Below are positions 1 through 11,675 of a DNA stretch of 64,000 bases, one piece after another. Under the pieces are notes generated by a model. That model did no database searches and was not told where the DNA came from. It was given only the letters and a program-made list of their open reading frames with translations. Position numbers and translations under genes: made by a program. Position 1 is the first letter of the stretch. Each line of letters begins with the position of its first letter. This stretch comes from Hymenoscyphus infarciens (taxonomy: Eukaryota; Ascomycota; Leotiomycetes; Helotiales; Helotiaceae). The stretch covers positions 1 to 64,000 of the forward strand of contig LLCB01000052.1 of assembly GCA_001414345.1 (NCBI GenBank), read 5' to 3'.

Positions 1-1355
1 GAGAGTGCGGAGCACTTTCGTAACTATATACAGGTCCGCCAGGTCACGTGTGCACCCCACAACAGGGTGGGGGAGGGGGAGGGGGGTGGGTAAGCACACA
101 GGTCAACGCTAATTCCATGGCTTGTGAATGAAGTAACTGGGTAGCTCATAGGGGTCTTCACACAAGGTGAAATTTGAAGAATAACTCTTATACGCATGAT
201 TGATTATTGCCTGTTGAGACTCGTTCATAGCTACATACTTCACCCCTCGTCTTACTCAAAAAAATCTCAAAGAATCGCATCCAAGATTCTATACTCCCTT
301 GGATGAGAAGATCTAGAAGAGTACTGTGAAATAGCCTCTGCATATTCCACGTTTTTTTCGAAGCAAGCGGTTAATAACCCAAGACGGTTTCGTATATTTC
401 TTGACATGGTAGGAGGAGTACGCAAAGCAATGAACGGAAATATTACACGATAAAGCTTGAAATCACTCAATACGGTCCAGAGTTTCCTCTCCTCTCAACT
501 CTTCTTTAATCTCTTCAGGGTGCTTGCGGGTCACTATGCTCAATGCGCGTTAACATCACTTCATCACGCCTAGCCTAACCTTTCAACACTGCAGGTTCTA
601 GCAGTCTCTTTTAGGTCTTGAATTTAGCAGCTGATTTGGGAAGCTATTTAGCTGCTTAGGTAGTAAGTTGGTATTTGAATGATCACAAAAGCATACATTG
701 TGATAAAAGCCTGAAAGCTAATGTTGAACCACACAAGTTTTGGTTTTTTGCGAGTTCCACTTACTGTTTTGGGGAGTTTAATATGAAATACCATAAGATT
801 ACTTGAGAAACAAACTCTGGATGGCCCAGGAGAAGTTGAAATCCGTGACCGGCCAAAAGTAAAAAATCCCGCTATATTCCCCTCCAGAATGTTCGAGCAA
901 GACTCGAAACCCCGATTTAAGTATCCCAAACGACTAGAATAATTATAGCAACGACAAGTCCGCTCTCCCATATAGAAGAGAATGTCAGGCCGTGGTGGCA
1001 GCCCTTCTAGTGACATCATAGTAAAACGACGCAGTTGCAACCCCTCTCTCATGTTCCCAAGCTATATTTTCCTTTCAGGGAAAAAAGGCTCTCAGTCACC
1101 ATCTGTTAATTTCGTCCCAATGCCCGCACTGTTTTCCCCTCTCTTGAGCTCAAAGGTCCCTCCAACATCCGCACTGAACTTGCCAATTCCACACATTCGG
1201 AAGAACATCGGCTCAGCTACCTAAAGCCCTACACTTCCCCACCACACTACCTAATTAGTATAGCCCAAGCCACACTTGGTGAAAGCTCCAACAAATAATC
1301 CAATAACCAGATTTTAAATATCGAAAAGAGTCTAGTTCAGAGTTCTCTGAAATAG
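1..1355. other. Gene-poor flank
   Basis: I see no supportable coding region. Open frames on both strands are short, lack recognisable domains and mostly lack an ATG with spliceable continuation. The stretch has a G-rich tract near 65-90 and one CACGTG hexamer at 45-50. Confidence 0.5.
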
Positions 1356-1427
1356 GGACTGCTGGCGCAACGGCAGCGCGTCCGCCTCCAGAGCGGAAGG
1401 TTATCCGTTCAAATCGGGTGTGGTTCA
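1356..1427 (+). tRNA. tRNA-Trp (CCA), intronless
   Basis: The 72 bases fold into a complete cloverleaf. The acceptor stem is GGACTGC (1356-1362) with GTGGTTC (1420-1426), the D stem is GCGC/GCGC, and the anticodon stem is TCCGC/GCGGA around loop CTCCAGA. The T arm is ATCCG-TTCAAAT-CGGGT and the discriminator is A1427. Loop bases 34-36 are CCA, which reads the Trp codon UGG. The loop T-C-A-A-A fits a Pol III B box. Three acceptor pairs are G-U wobbles, so some decay is possible, but every stem closes. Confidence 0.85.
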
Positions 1428-3746
1428 AGACCTCACAATCCATGTGTGAATACTTTTACATTTTATTTTCTTTGATTCTTGCTCCAGTTGTGAGTGGGTA
1501 TGTGGTGAAGGTTCTAGTTTTATTTTTTTGAGTGTGTGGAATGTCCTTTCGGCTAGAGTTTAGTGGATTTGGTTGGTGAGTGGGGGGTCTTAAGCGAGAG
1601 GGTTAGTTGGAAAGACCTTTTTATTAATATAATAGAGGAGTAAGGATGTGAGTGGAGGGGTGTTCTGGAATCCATTGGGGAAACAAAGGTCTTGTAACTT
1701 ACGATTGTGATTATCCATCGTTGAGTGATCTGCGGGTGTTCAGCTTCTAATTTTCGACTTCACCACACTATCCCGCAACAGTTGGAGAACTTCCTTCCAA
1801 CCATTGGCAGAAGAACCAAATATAGTTTAGGTCTCACTATTTGGACGCGCATAGTCTCACCCTTACTTAAATACCGTGCTTTTTCCCAAGGGGTGCAGGT
1901 TCTCGGGAAAACCTTGAATTCAGCACGAGTCACTTAAGTGCGGAAGAAGAGTCATGGTGGTTCAAGAATGGAGATCCGTACTTATATAAACTGAATTAGA
2001 GAAAATCATTCATTTAAAGGGGAGCTTGGGGAGGGGGGGTTTGTTTGTAAGTACACCTTCCATAGTTCCTCTTGCACCTCTTTGGGGGGTGGATTTGAAA
2101 CTAGGAACTGGGGAGATTCAGTGGCACCAGCTTCATTGTTGTGCGTTATGATACCGAAGCGACCAACTACTTTCGCATTCAAAGTGGATCAAAAGTCCTC
2201 AAAACTAGCTGTTTCCCAAAGAGGTGCACCGGAAGCATGAAATGCATACCAGGATGATGACGAAACCTATCTTCGCTACTCGTTCGAGCTAACTGACATT
2301 CCAAGAACAAAACTCTCCGGCAACTTTGCGAACTTACAAGTATGTTTTTAAATATCCGTTCCTCTTGGTACTTTTCCCTCGGGTGTTCACTCTATCATAT
2401 CTTTCACATGTCCCTCTCACTTCCCACTAGCACTGAAAGTGACCTTCCACCCCAAACTTTTAGGCTATTGGTACATCAAGCCTTTTCCCATCTCTCTTGG
2501 AGGGCATGGGGACCGATGTATGCCATGCTGTGGAAATTGGAGAAGATTTCTCAAGATAAGACGACGTCTTTCCCGTGAGCGTGAGCAAGCTCCTCCTTCT
2601 TCTTTTCCCACTGCATGCTAAACCCATGGAACACTTCAGGATTCATACGGCTGGAGGAAAAACCTCGAAAACGTCCGGCGGGAAAATGTGGGGACATTAG
2701 CGTGCCCTAATCGACGGAGATATTGCAGCTTCTGAATAGCTGAAAGCAGAGTTTAGAAAGCACGCGTTGTGTCTTGCAGATTCAAGCGCAGAGCAAATTC
2801 ACCCCGTCTGACTGTTCATGTTCAAAGCATAGCGGTAGAAGGGGGATGAGAGATCAAAAAATATCGACCCTAAGAACGCGACTAGCTACAGTGACGTACA
2901 AAAACTGTCCCCAATTGGCGTGGGGTTTTGACTACCGAAGACCAAGGATTTCCCCACCCCTTCTTCTCCCACATCGTAGCATTGCCTTTCCCTCGCCTAG
3001 AAAGAGGTTTAGGAAAGGAAAGAGCCAAGCCCCCATCCGAAGAAGAAAGAACTGAGAATATTGGTGCTCATAAGTGTCAAGTTAGTCTAGAGAAGATCGC
3101 CAAAGGTCACTTGAGATACACTGTCGACTCGACCCTTAAGATAGACCGTCACTTCAAGAGACAGGAGAACCTACCCCGGAAAGAATGCCCAAAGACCTAC
3201 TTACATGCTGAGGAACGAGATGTAAGACGGGGTATACGACATAATCTTAAGACTCCACCTAGAGGCTCGAGAGGGAGTCCCTACAACGAGGAAACCCATC
3301 TATCCCACACCCAAGTTTAGACTTATTTCAGAGAGCGAAGTGGATATATTATAAGGGAAAGCTACACCTCGTAAGACAAAAACTTGATTCCTTTCGGATG
3401 AGAGCCCCAATGGAAAACATCAACACCGAAAACTCATCAAATCCATTCCTCGGTGACGGATTGCACTTCATTCCAGTGCAATTTGCTTGGAATTAAGCTA
3501 CGCTGCGGAAGCAAAACATCATCGCTAGGGAAATCAACCCTCTCCCAATACCTACCAAGATTCTCCAAAAAACACCAAAAAATAGTAATACGATAAACTC
3601 CAATCGCTCTCAATCAAAGGGGTATCTTGCGCGTACAAAAATTGCAAATACGTAACTTCATATCGCCGCTCAAAGAATGCAAAAAGAGGAATGCCACACT
3701 CCTTCCTATCCAACCGCAGTAGAACGAAACGACGGGGCCCGAAAAA
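1428..3746. other. Intergenic, no gene seen
   Basis: About 2.3 kb downstream of the tRNA and beyond the 3' end of the minus-strand membrane-protein gene. Several 60-130 codon frames exist, but none shows a known domain, a credible ATG context or exon continuity. Confidence 0.45.
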
Positions 3747-4528
3747 TTAAACTTCCTCTGACCCAGCACGCGACCCATCATCTCCCGCTCCCGTCCCATT
3801 TTCCCCCTCATCGGCTTCGCCATATAAAACACTGGTTGACAGCTTCATCACCCCCGAGAAGGGTTTCTCAATCGCAACAGCCATCGTCACCCAACTCGGA
3901 GTCCCAAAATCCAAAATCGAGTTGAGAAAAAGCCCACTGAATCAGAAAGAGATCAGTTTCACACTACAAACCAAACAAGGTGAAGGCAAACTCACAAACT
4001 CAAAAACCCCAGAACTACCGCAGCAGTGACATCCTTCGAAGCACATCGGTACCGACAAGTCGCAATCCCATGAGCCACCACGCTCAAGCAGACCAACAGC
4101 CCCAACAATATGCCCCCATCTATAGCCAAAGCCGCAATCCTCTTGATGCTCTTCTCCTGTGACTTCGCAGACGCGGCTTTCAATCTCGGATGCACAACTT
4201 CGATGCGAATGACGATGAGCTGACTCCCAAAATGGGAGCCCAGAACGACCAATTGGCGGAAGATGGCAAAGGAGACGAAGACGATGGCTGGCGTGTAGGA
4301 ATGAGCGCCATTGTGGACGGTGAAGATGATGAAGGTGGGAACGAGGAGGAGGAGGCCCAGACTTCGAGATAGGAGGGTGGGGTGGTATGTTGTTGCGAAT
4401 GGGCGTGAGGGCGAGGTGGTGATGAGGCCATTGAGGAGGTGTGTTTCCTCGTTCCTGGGGTCGGCTGAGTCGGTTGAGGGGCGCTGCTGGTCGTCTGCGA
4501 GGAGGGGGGAGTAGCGAGAGGACGACAT
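3747..4528 (-). CDS. Multi-pass membrane protein of unknown function (240 aa, 2 exons)
   Basis: Two exons, 3996-4528 and 3747-3936, are joined by a 59-nt intron (3937-3995) with a perfect GTGAGT donor and a TTCAG acceptor; the coding sum is 723 nt. Without splicing the frame stops at once. With splicing it gains a further hydrophobic helix and a short acidic, glycine-rich tail ending GSEEV. The first ~50 residues are Ser/Pro/Asp-rich and probably cytosolic. Hydrophobic segments follow near residues 53-75, 80-100 and 130-150 and across the splice junction, so four to five transmembrane helices are likely. I do not recognise the family. The start is the first in-frame ATG, followed by SSSRYSPL. 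I am fairly sure of the exon structure, not of the function. Confidence 0.7.
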
Positions 4529-7035
4529 GTTGAGGTCTCGGTCTCGGTCTCAGATGGTGAGATGGCGAGGGAAGGAGGGTAATTGGGGATTCTTGTCACA
4601 ATGGTGCTTTTCTCCGAGGCGAGGCTGGACTCGAGCATTGGATGAACTGCTTGCTGTACAAGACAAGGTTGCATTGGTTTTGTTATCTGATAGACAGGCC
4701 AGGGTCAAGTACCCCTGTCTCATCGTCGATCGTCATTGTCAGTTTAGGGGTCTCTGTCTCTCTATTCAATTCTCAACTCGTAGAGCAACGGTGCGATGTA
4801 TCTATCGACTTCTCATATTTCCTGTTGAAGTTGAGACGAGATATTTTGTGGAACCTCTCCACTGGAACTCGTCCTGAGGGAGAGAGGGGGGGGGGTGGGG
4901 GTATAGTTAAGCTAACGCAGCTAGCGCCAATTGGGAGTTGAAGCGAAGAGGTCGCTCCTTCCCTCCCTCAAGGTGTCGAGTATGACGGTCGAGGACCCCA
5001 AGTTGGGGAAGGAGCGACCAAGGTGTCGTCGGCTCGTCTCTACCCTCAGGACTTGAGAGGTCGCTCCCGCCTCCCAACTCAACTCATTGCGATCTACTAG
5101 TACGCCTTGCCATCTCTACCCGAGAGAACTAGACCAGATTGACAAAACCCACCGGGACGCTCTGCTCTTACTTTTGTGCATCACCAGCGTTCTACCTGTT
5201 CTGAATCCAACGCGTTCCAATTGCAGTCCACCCAATACGAGAAGCGACCCACGGACGTACCGTACAATCTCCTAGCTTTCTTTGCAATATCGAAAGAAAC
5301 TCTATTTGGAGAGTGTCGTCTTGCCGGATTCGTGATCCGGGTACCGGCAGCTTATCTATCACATATTGACTCGTTGAACCCGTCCAGCGGGATTGTGATG
5401 GATTACTGGTATTCGGAAACTAAAGCTTCTCGAACACTGGAATGGAAGAGTTGGACATACGAAGGAGAAGACTTGAGCTGGATGATAAAGTGTTGGGACT
5501 TGGTTTCGATGATAAAGTCGTGGGAATGGGGTACCCGGAGTTAAAGATGGAGATCTCAGATTCTATTCTTGACGTTTGAAACCCGATGTATTTATAACTG
5601 TCACCCCAACAAGTCTCACCATTTGTTTGAGGAGCTGCTTTATATCTAGGCGACATCTACTATTCAAACATTTTTTCCCATTTTGGTTTCAATAAATAGG
5701 TAACGTAATTGAAACTTGAAATTTGGAGCAAAGGGAAAACAGGAAGAGGAATCTTGAGGTGGTTGTCCCGTTTGTCGTGGTGACTGACTGACACTTATTC
5801 CCTGAAGCCCCTCCACCCACCAACGTTTCGTGAAAGCGAGGCTAAACATATATCTTGGCTGATTTACTACGGAAGGTAAATTGAAGATGAGGGGGTCTAC
5901 CTCCCTCCAACTCACTACTTCAAGCCACGATCAGCAGTTTGCTTCTACGGTTGTGCCAAAAAGCTCTCTGCTGTCACCATTTGACGATATATCACCTCCC
6001 AATTCACCACAGGATCGGACATGCTCCCTCTAAAATCACTCCAAAGTAGAATAAGCAATGGATCCAAACGAGACCAAAGGTATATATGATAATGATAAAC
6101 CAAGTTCCTATAGTCTCAATCATTAGATCTAAGTCATATATATAACCCACACGCCCCCTCGGGATTTTCATACCCACACATCCCATCCATCTCACAGATA
6201 ATTCATATCCATCAAAACTTCCAAAAAATCCGAGACGCACAACTAGATCCCAACACTCGAAAGCACCCCCATAACATCAATGCCTACACCCTATTCACCA
6301 CACACATAAAGATAAATACAAAAGAAAAAGAGATACTGATCAGCCCAAGAGAAAAGATGAAAATGGCAACAGACTTGCAGAACGCAGAAACGCAAGAACG
6401 TAAACTGACTGTGGCCACCCGATTTTCCCCACCCCCAATTTGCTCGCTAAGAGATGATGTGTACAAAACAAAAAAAGGTCCTTCCTTTCCTTTGAATGAC
6501 GGGTTGAATCATACAAACATAAACGTAAACTCCATACTTTCGAGGAAGACTATGTAAGACGAGAGAAGAACGATTTCTTGATAAATGTCGAGTAAGAGAA
6601 CATAAAGAGGTACGTGAGAAAAAAATGAAAAAAAAAAACACAAAGTTTCCCTTCCCATGCGTATAAACTCTGAAGAACATGCTTTTGCCCGTTGGCTGGC
6701 TGGGATTGCAAAATTACATTCTGTTGGCTATGTTGAGGGTGCGAAGGGTGACTGGAAATACAAGAATGGCAGAATATCGAGTAAGAACATTTCCCACGAT
6801 GCTGTTTGTCCTCGTGTCTAGAGTAATGTACGTTTGGTGGTTGTTCGAAAAGATCCAGGAATGGAAACGCTTGCGCCGTTGAAGGTTTTTCTTTTTTTTG
6901 GAATTGGAATTGGATTTGGATTTGGAAATACGAGAGAACAAAGGAGGGTATACGCTATATGAAAATAAAATTGGCCGCCGATGCTCGATGAGGTTTCGAA
7001 ATAAAAAATAATAGGCCGTGCTAGGAGAGAGGGTA
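4529..7035. other. Intergenic, upstream of the membrane gene and downstream of the DUF2841 gene
   Basis: The left part is the promoter side of the membrane-protein gene. The right part is the 3' side of the DUF2841 gene. It contains a G-rich tract near 4885-4901 and an inverted repeat at 4950-5019. I see no gene. Confidence 0.5.
4950..5019. repeat. Perfect 14-bp inverted repeat
   Basis: The left arm GGTCGCTCCTTCCC (4950-4963) and right arm GGGAAGGAGCGACC (5006-5019) are exact reverse complements around a 42-nt spacer. A third partial copy, GGTCGCTCCC, lies near 5056. The sequence AAGGTGTCG follows the left arm and also follows the right arm. It could be a short foldback element or a paired protein-binding site. 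Confidence 0.6.
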
Positions 7036-9094
7036 TCATGGTCGAAGATGTGGGTCCCCCTCTTTCATTTCAGACGCGTTTTGCGAATATGAGGTTCCGT
7101 CGTGTAGGAATTCGTTGTAGCCACTTTGTGTGTGTTGTTGCTGTGGCTGTTGCATCGAGTGAGGATTACTCAAGCTTCCCATTCTCATCTGATTTCCCAA
7201 CCCTGGCCCCGGGTCATACTGTCTCGAGTGCGGCATTTCGAAGGATTGGTGCGACATTCTTGGAGGTAGCATGCCTTGTTGTGGATGCGATGCAATCTGC
7301 TGCGGATGGGAAGCAACTTGCTGTGAAAGTGCTGGTAGTTGAAAGGCAGAAGGGGGCGTGATTGACTGTGGTGAACTCGTTGCGCAGTAGCTCGTTGTGA
7401 GTGGTCCACTGCTCATCATTCCATGACTCGGCCAGGGCGCAGGATACATGTTTTGTTGAGGACTTTGGTATCCAGGGGAGACATTTGGCGCATATCGAGG
7501 TCGATATGATGATGGGTCCTGTAAACTGGGGCTCTGTGGAAAATTAGACATCGGGCGGCCGTAAGTTTCAGCATACGGCGACGACTCTTCCATGTGTGGC
7601 GCAGATGTACGGATCAGGGTAGGATGGTGACGATGTTGGATCATGCCGTGTGTCTGTTCAGGATCGAATTGGCGTTGTGGTATCATCATTGACGGTGATA
7701 CGAGTTCGGGGGTGGCGGAAGTATTGGTGCCCATCGCAGCCTCCTGTGTTTCTTCCTCTTCCTCCTTTAGTGCCTCATTGTCGACATCTGAATCGTCGGC
7801 CCCAGTCTGATCTCCAAACATGACGGGGATTGCGGTGTCACCATCTATAAGAGTCAGTCGAAATCGACATACTCGTAGGTCACAATCATACCTATTTGGC
7901 CATCTTTGAAGCGTTCTTCCTCTTTTGCCACTTTGAAGATTTCCTTCAAGAACGGCTTCTTCTCCGCATTTTCTGGGTGGTCCTTGTCGGAGAACCAGTT
8001 CGACATGGCTTCCATAGTTACCTCTTCGAGTTTCTTAACATTTAAGCCTTGCTTTGACACGGCGGACGCTTGATGCGATTGTGGCTGAACGATCATCCGT
8101 AGAATATGGCAAAGAAGGCGAATCCGTTCTAACACTAGTCAGAAAAATAGTGAGACGTACCTTGAGCACAAGGACTTACCAGGCTTAAGAAGGTGATCCG
8201 GTTCTTTGTGTCGAACACCATTTTCACCAGAAGTTGGTGGCCACCACGGAGGAGCACCGGCATTTCCTCCTGTATAGGGATGATGGGTCTGCTTTTTGGG
8301 TTCTACCAGCTTGACAAAAGCTTTGCCCATGACCTTACAGGCCGATTGCTGCATATCCTTGAACCGTACAACATAGTACTGCTCGACTTTGTCCGATTGT
8401 CCTATGACGAGTGGCTCGGTCTTCTGGGTAGGAATGGATATTGGAACATCATTTCCTGAATAATTTGATCGCTTTCTTTTACACCCCGGAATCTCCTCGC
8501 TTGAATCCTCCGACCTTGGGTATCGAGGTCGATAACGAGCTAGATCCGAAGAAGAGTCGCCGCCACTGCTCATCTTTCTGTAGTCTTCGGTGCTGTCAAT
8601 ATCCAATTCACTGTAGGAGCCATCTTGCCCATAAGCTACAACTCCCTGTTAGACAAATGGGGGACTATTAATGCCTGCCAAACTTACCGGCACCTGCGTA
8701 ACCTCTCTCTGCACTTGCCCTGTGGCTGTAATGGGTGAAATCCCGCCTGAAGCGTTCGGTAAAAACTTTCGAGATGTAAGGCCTAAGTGACTTCGAGTGA
8801 TATGTTTTCTCTTCCCCGTTGTCAAGCCTGCAAGCGAGAACAAATTCCTTGACAGGAATTCCAGCGTAATCCCTTAATGCAACTCCAATTGGCTTTGAGA
8901 ATCGATTAGTTAGTGCTGACACACAACGGAACTGGAAGCCATACCATGTGTTCGTAGGTCGGCAAAGGAGGCGCCATATATGTTGGTGGTGGTGGTGGTG
9001 GTGCTCTTTCTTGAACATCATCATTCCGAGTCAGATTATCCCTCGAGGAATAATATCCTCCTTGCGGCAATGGAGGACCTCTATTGTTGACCAT
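7036..9094 (-). CDS. YDR124W-like helical-bundle protein (DUF2841), 618 aa, 5 exons
   Basis: Exons are 8945-9094, 8688-8892, 8180-8635, 7892-8128 and 7036-7844; the coding sum is 1857 nt with consistent phases. The introns are 44-57 nt, all begin GT, and CTAAC/CTGAC branch points are visible in several. Residues ~203-350 carry the fungal DUF2841 signature, including QSACKVMGKAF, EPKKQTHHPYTGG, APPWWP and VRHKEPDHLLKPERIRL. This is the domain named after the Aspergillus hrmA-associated protein and yeast YDR124W. The N-terminus is Pro-rich. A KRKR patch precedes the domain. The C-terminal ~270 residues are low-complexity Gln/Pro/Ser/Met and look disordered, as in a transcriptional regulator. 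The acceptor for exon 4 was chosen because only TTAG before AACGG restores KPERIRL. The biochemical role is unknown; a nuclear regulator is inference. Confidence 0.87.
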
Positions 9095-11063
9095 GATGGC
9101 AAGTGAGGAAAGTTTGACGGAAGTATCTTCAATGCGGGGTTAGGGTGGAATGTACAAGTCGAGCTGTCGTTTTGAGAAATCCTCTAGGAAGTCTGAAAGA
9201 TGTTTATCAGAATTGATTGGGATCTCAAGGGTAGTTGTATCAGAAAACGACCAGATGGAGATACGGTCCTTCTCGAAGAGGTCTGGGCGTCGAAATAGCG
9301 GGACGCGGTCGAAGTGGATTGATGTTCGCCCCCCTGACGATGCACATACTCCAAGGGATGGCTGAGATTATCTGGGGAGAAATAAGACTGAACAGGTTCC
9401 AGATGAGAAAAAAATAAATGGAAAAACCGGAGCAGGAACTTGTGGTGACTTGCTTTTAGAGCGGGTGGATCATGCGTTGACTGGCCGTCAAAGTGATCTG
9501 CTGCCCTTTCTGTGATGCGTGTGAGATTGTGGAAGTACGGTGGCGTTGAGTTGGAGACAGCCCGGGGGTGGGCGTTGGGAGACAGCGACTGTGGTACAAG
9601 CAAGAACCAGGTGGATGAATCGGCGCAGCTAAGCGGCGTTGCCTGTGGAGGAGCTGGGAGGTTATAATCGTATTATTCTGGTGGACGGTGGTGGGTAGAT
9701 GGAGGGAGGGCTTGTCAGCATTTGCCAGAGACACTCGAGCCGACCGAAATCCAGATATCCTTCCCTTCCGAAACGATACCCGTGGAGACCGATTGGGCGG
9801 GCAGTTGCTGGAAAGAAACGAAATGATTAAAACGAACGCAGCGAGGGCTACGAGTTTGTTGGACTCGCTCGCTGCTAGGCCTTGTCGTGCTGTCGATGTG
9901 CTCTGCTTCTACTCGGACGCCGTTTGGCGTTTGGAGTTTGGCGACGATCTTCGAATGCTTTGACCTGTACAAGTACACTTCTGTGTTTGATTGCCTTTAC
10001 TCTCTGAAATCATAAACGCTCCCGACAAGGGACGGGTATGAGACATCCGCCGCTCTAACGCTATTTTCGAACGGAAGCCGGCAGCAGTCGAGGGAGTCTC
10101 TTCTCCACAAGGTCTCACTGGCGCCTCGTGAACTATCAATCGCTCAACACTGTTTAGAACTGGGCTGAAGGAGGCGAGGAGAGTAGGTACCGAGACACAG
10201 GAAAAGCTGGAACAAGAAATATAGCGCGGGGAGAAGTGAGAATCAGGTCCTGGGTCCGTGGACGACGGGGTGAGAAAGGACTCAGGAGACAGACCGTCGA
10301 GGCTCGAAGAAATGTCACACGAAACGGGCGACCTCTCTTGTCGGGGGTGTTTGGAGAAAGCAAGCGTACCAATCTTCCCTACTTAGATGAGGGACGTGGC
10401 AAGAACAAGAACGGCGTCCGCGTGGGAAAAGATATAGAAATGGACAGCTCCGGTTCAGATTGAGATCCCCGCTGCCGATCGGGTAGGGTGTGGCATATGT
10501 ATGTACACCTCGAAGGGCAGGGCAGGGTTGGGCAAGAGCAAGGTGGAGGTGGTGGCACAAGTAGAGTGAGTACTCGTACTTACAGTCAGTAGGTAGAGTA
10601 GGTGGACTAGGGGTTTAGAGTAACTAAAGCGAAGAAATGGGTGAGGGCCAAGTAAGTACCTCGTAAACGAGGAGGGAGGGGGGCGTGCGTTGGGATCGGA
10701 ATGGCAATGCGTGCTGAGGTGCTATAGGAGTGTAAATGCTGTGACGCGATATGATATCCGCAGAACAAGTGCGTGAGGAGGCAGAAGCAAAGGCAGAGAG
10801 AGAAAGAAGCAGGAGGAGAGGAGAGGAGGGGAGGGAAGGGTGCAATGAGAAGAAGGAGAATGAGGGGTAGTAGCTCTCCTCTCTTCGGGCAGCAGTAGGA
10901 CGACGGTTGGGGGGGCCAGAGAGCCGGGGAGCTTCACGAAAACTTTCAAGGGCTGCAGCAGCAGTGCTACTGTTGCTGCCCTGTCCTGTCTGTTCGCTCG
11001 CTCGCTCGCTCTCCTGCACCATGTTGTCCCACCGTTCAGATGCCGATTGTATGGCATGGCTTA

Positions 11064-11675
11064 CTTCGTCCCAGTCCTCTTAAACGTTAAACAAGGGGGT
11101 CACTTTACAGAATTTGATGTCTGTATTCTATGGGTGCGGGTCAATCCTCCTACCGACAGCACTTGCTGGCCATTCTCGTGGAGGCCTTCACCGAAAACCG
11201 ACGATGGATTACATTGCTCTAATGGCTCGACGATAGCATCCAACTCCTTCTTGCTTTCATATCTGCAGACGCAGCGGCCAGGAATAGCTAGCGTCCTCAG
11301 GACTGTCATTTGCACCGCCGACCGCCACGACCACAGGGCTCATTCTGGACGTCGCACCGTGATACACCCAGTCCATCGCAGATATCGACAGGCTAGCTTG
11401 TAGGCTTGAAGCAGCGATGCAGAATACTCAATTTACCAGCCTCCCCTCCCCTCCCCTCCCTCACCAGCCCGGATCTTTGGAGACACGCGAACATCCTACC
11501 AATGGCGTTTTCCCAAATCGAACTAACGAATCCCGTTGTACTTCGTCCCAGGCCTTTTAAAACGTTATCCAGAGGGGGCAATCACCACATTTCCGATGCG
11601 TTATGCTACCGAAAACCCCCTGCAAATTCTATAAAGTGACCCCCTTGTTTAGCGTTTAAAAGGCCTGGGACGAAG
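11064..11675. mobile_element. Non-autonomous TIR element, 612 bp, TA-flanked
   Basis: The left end begins CTTCGTCCCAGTCCTCTTAA. The right end, read as its complement, begins CTTCGTCCCAGGCCTTTTAA. The two remain alignable for about 54 bp, both carrying CAAGGGGGTCACTTTA and AGAATTTG. TA dinucleotides sit immediately outside both ends (11062-11063 and 11676-11677), as expected for a Tc1/mariner-type target duplication. No transposase frame lies inside. A third, diverged copy of the same terminus begins internally at 11541. Confidence 0.65.
11541..11675. mobile_element. Inner 135-bp TIR unit (nested or alternative element)
   Basis: This unit starts CTTCGTCCCAGGCCTTTTAA preceded by TA (11539-11540) and shares its right end with the 612-bp element. 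The first ~20 bp match the inverted right end exactly, then similarity falls. It is either a MITE on its own, with the outer left copy a remnant, or an insertion or rearrangement inside the larger element. Confidence 0.55.

Noticed and set aside
10624..11057. Overlapping minus-strand frames of 111-132 codons
   Set aside because: Ser/Leu/Pro text generated by the GA-rich plus strand; no domain and no exon chain.
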